From the NCBI RefSeq assembly GCF_018918005.1, contig NZ_JAHLPR010000022.1, positions 30,604 to 94,603 of the forward strand: DNA of 64,000 nt. The letters are read 5' to 3'. The position numbers were made by a program, and so were the translations under genes. This document shows, piece after piece, positions 62,665 to 64,000 of the stretch. This DNA is from Paenibacillus sp. MSJ-34 (GTDB taxonomy: Bacteria; Bacillota; Bacilli; Paenibacillales; Paenibacillaceae). The notes below the pieces were generated by a model. It had not been told where the DNA came from, searched no databases, and was given only the letters and a program-made list of their open reading frames with translations. Each line of letters opens with the position of its first letter. Positions within the stretch are counted from its first letter, which is position 1.

Positions 62665-62859
62665 TTGAAGGATTTGCTGAGTTTCCATTTCGATCAGGGA
62701 CAACTAGACGAACGATTCAGACAACTGGACCAGGCCAAGACGGAAAAAAAAGAAGCGTCATTCAAGATGGTGACCTGGAATGGGGTTCGTATTCGCGAAG
62801 AAGGCATTGATCAACCATGGTACCGCAGACTGCTCACTCATCGCAACTCGCAGCAATGA
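62665..62859 (+). CDS. Small conserved-looking protein of unknown function
   Basis: 64 aa, soluble, rich in Arg, Gln and Glu. N-terminal LLSFHFDQGQLDERFRQLDQ is likely helical, and GIDQPWYRRLLTHRN closes it. TTG 62665 follows the very strong SD AAGGAGGAGGG by 4-5 nt. A clear terminator follows, supporting a real gene. No family is recognised; the upstream terminator-like hairpin suggests conditional expression. Confidence 0.65.
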   Translation: MKDLLSFHFDQGQLDERFRQLDQAKTEKKEASFKMVTWNGVRIREEGIDQPWYRRLLTHRNSQQ

Positions 62860-62871
62860 CCGCGAAAAGCG

Positions 62872-62895
62872 CCCCCTCCTTACGAGGGGGTCTTT
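62872..62895 (+). terminator. Terminator of the small gene
   Basis: CCCCCTC (62872-62878), 5-nt loop, GAGGGGG (62884-62890), then TCTTTTTC. Confidence 0.85.
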
Positions 62896-63120
62896 TTCTT
62901 TCGGGGACAACTTCCGTTTCCGAAGGAAACGAACGTGCAAGGAATGAAGAGGCGCGCTTAAGGGTGGAGGTGATGCTAGTTTTTTATGCTTGAAAACGAA
63001 GGTAGGAGTGCTTAGGTTCCCCTATGCAAGAAGGCTTGTGCTCCCGTTGAACGGGAGAGGGAAAGAGGCTGGGTTTCCGCCATGTGGGGGATGAAGGTTA
63101 GTTTTTCGCTGTGCGGGGAT

Positions 63121-63449
63121 GGAAAATTGAGTTTCCTCTGAGCGATAGGCTGCTGAGGAGATAAGATCTTCCTGTGCGAGAAGATCCTCTGTGGGATTGG
63201 ATTTCTTCCAATGGGATTTCCATAATTTGATCTATTTCGCATGGGTGGTTGGATTTCGTCCAATGGATTTGCACGTATTACCGCATATTTGCCCGATTCT
63301 GTTGTAAACGATTGGACGTTTTCCAATAGAACTAGATACGTCAATAACATTTCGTCTTTTTGGTTGGATGAAATCCAATGAACAAAGTGGTTGTTGGATC
63401 GAGGTAGGCCCGAAAGTGGAAGAAGTTGAGCAGGTGCATACGGAGCACG
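63121..63449. repeat. Long direct repeat copy A with four TTGGA/TCCAA palindromes
   Basis: Similar to 63540-63834 over nearly its whole length, with about 33 extra bases near 63165-63195. Hyphenated palindromes lie at 63196-63212, 63249-63263, 63311-63327 and 63364-63378, each TTGGA-N(3-5)-TCCAA, at centre spacings of about 52, 63 and 52 bp. The stretch 62896-63120 shows only G-rich, repeat-like sequence. No credible gene. Confidence 0.75.
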
Positions 63450-63539
63450 CTAAGGGCGGGTTTCTGCTGGCTGCAGGAGATGCAGGCTCTGTTTAGTCTA
63501 TGCCATAGATGGGGACTGGGCTTCCACTCTGTGAGAGAT

Positions 63540-63834
63540 GTAAAGTTGAGTTTCTGCTGAGCGATAGGCTCCCCTGAGGAGATTGGATTTCTTCCAATGG
63601 GATTTCCATAATTTGAACTAATTCGCATAGTGTGGTTGGATTTCGTCCAATGGATTTGCACGTATTACCGCATATTTGCCCGATTCTGTTGTAAACGATT
63701 GGACGTTTTCCAATAGAACTAGATACGTACATAACAATTCGTCTTTTTGGTTGGATGAAATCCAATGAACAGATGGCTGTTGGATCGAAGAAGACCCAAA
63801 TGATGAAAAAATCGAGCAGATGCATCCGGAGCAA
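63540..63834. repeat. Long direct repeat copy B with four TTGGA/TCCAA palindromes
   Basis: Second copy; palindromes at 63582-63598, 63636-63650, 63698-63714 and 63751-63765 keep almost the same spacing as in copy A. The final 63835-64000 shows nothing recognisable. Confidence 0.75.
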
Positions 63835-64000
63835 GTTTTGTTACATACGTTGTTACCAGGAAGCTACGCTTTACAAACAATAGTCCAGCGGTAAGATGTC
63901 AAGCCCCTGATTCATGAGAATTGGAAATTTACTTTAAGGAACAGGTCAATGAGTCAGGAAAAAAGACAACACCAAACTAAACCCAGTTCAAAAATCGAGT

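Noticed and set aside
62986..63834. Several minus-strand reading frames of about 60-115 codons in the terminal repeat region
   Set aside because: They read through the direct repeats, have no convincing SD, and their similarity to each other only reflects the DNA repeat.

Overview
The window comes from a spore-forming, Gram-positive member of the Bacillota, most likely Paenibacillaceae (Paenibacillus or Cohnella type). The evidence is strong Shine-Dalgarno (SD) sites, frequent TTG and GTG starts, surface-layer (SLH) anchored glycanases, a YyaC-type spore protein, a DUF1128 protein, many LplB/LplC-type sugar transport genes, and short palindromic repeats between genes. No rRNA, tRNA, CRISPR array or complete insertion sequence was seen.

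Layout. (1) 0.1-4.2 kb: the end of a probable N-acetylmannosamine operon (RbsA/RbsC-type ABC transporter, NanE epimerase, ROK kinase). (2) 4.3-9.3 kb: a LemA/TPM pair, a PadR-controlled MFS efflux operon with two identical 14-bp palindromes upstream, an aldo/keto reductase gene reduced to its two ends, and a LacI-type regulator whose start overlaps that remnant. (3) 9.4-14.1 kb: a 1566-residue SLH-GH16 beta-glucanase with about five carbohydrate-binding modules, behind a 30-bp perfect palindrome at its transcription start. (4) 14.3-26.5 kb: a heterodimeric ABC exporter with an MFS pump, ung, a GNAT/MocR divergent pair, a guanylate-kinase-like gene, an SLH-GH18 protein and a lactonase. (5) 26.6-46.3 kb: a SEC-C protein, a 5'-truncated flavin reductase, then an 18.6-kb carbohydrate island with five Gfo/Idh/MocA oxidoreductases, a ROK protein, a GGDEF-like/winged-helix regulator, an SDR-type epimerase, a decayed DHDPS-family gene, a TIM-barrel isomerase, an SBP/LplB/LplC importer, a heparinase II/III-family lyase and an MDR dehydrogenase. 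(6) 46.6-62.9 kb: mostly housekeeping genes (chemoreceptor, YlmA-like ATPase, asparaginase, YyaC, hydrolase, TM2 proteins, methyltransferase, PilZ, O-antigen-ligase-like protein, cupredoxin, DedA, thioredoxin-like, MBL hydrolase). Within it, at 51.8-52.05 kb, is a compact locus that looks like a complete type I toxin-antitoxin module. (7) 62.2-64 kb: a 43-bp tandem repeat and a noncoding region with two approximately 300-bp direct repeats full of TTGGA/TCCAA palindromes.

How it fits together. The island at 27.7-46.3 kb reads as import and depolymerisation of an acidic or unusual glycan, followed by oxidation and isomerisation of the sugars. Its two main transcription units share a TTAAAGAC...CTTGTCT motif upstream. 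Several genes are visibly decaying (aldo/keto reductase, DHDPS-like, flavin reductase), and several proteins lack a residue normally needed for their family's chemistry (MocR, guanylate-kinase-like, SDR epimerase, one Gfo/Idh/MocA). All assignments come from reading the sequence; no database search was possible.
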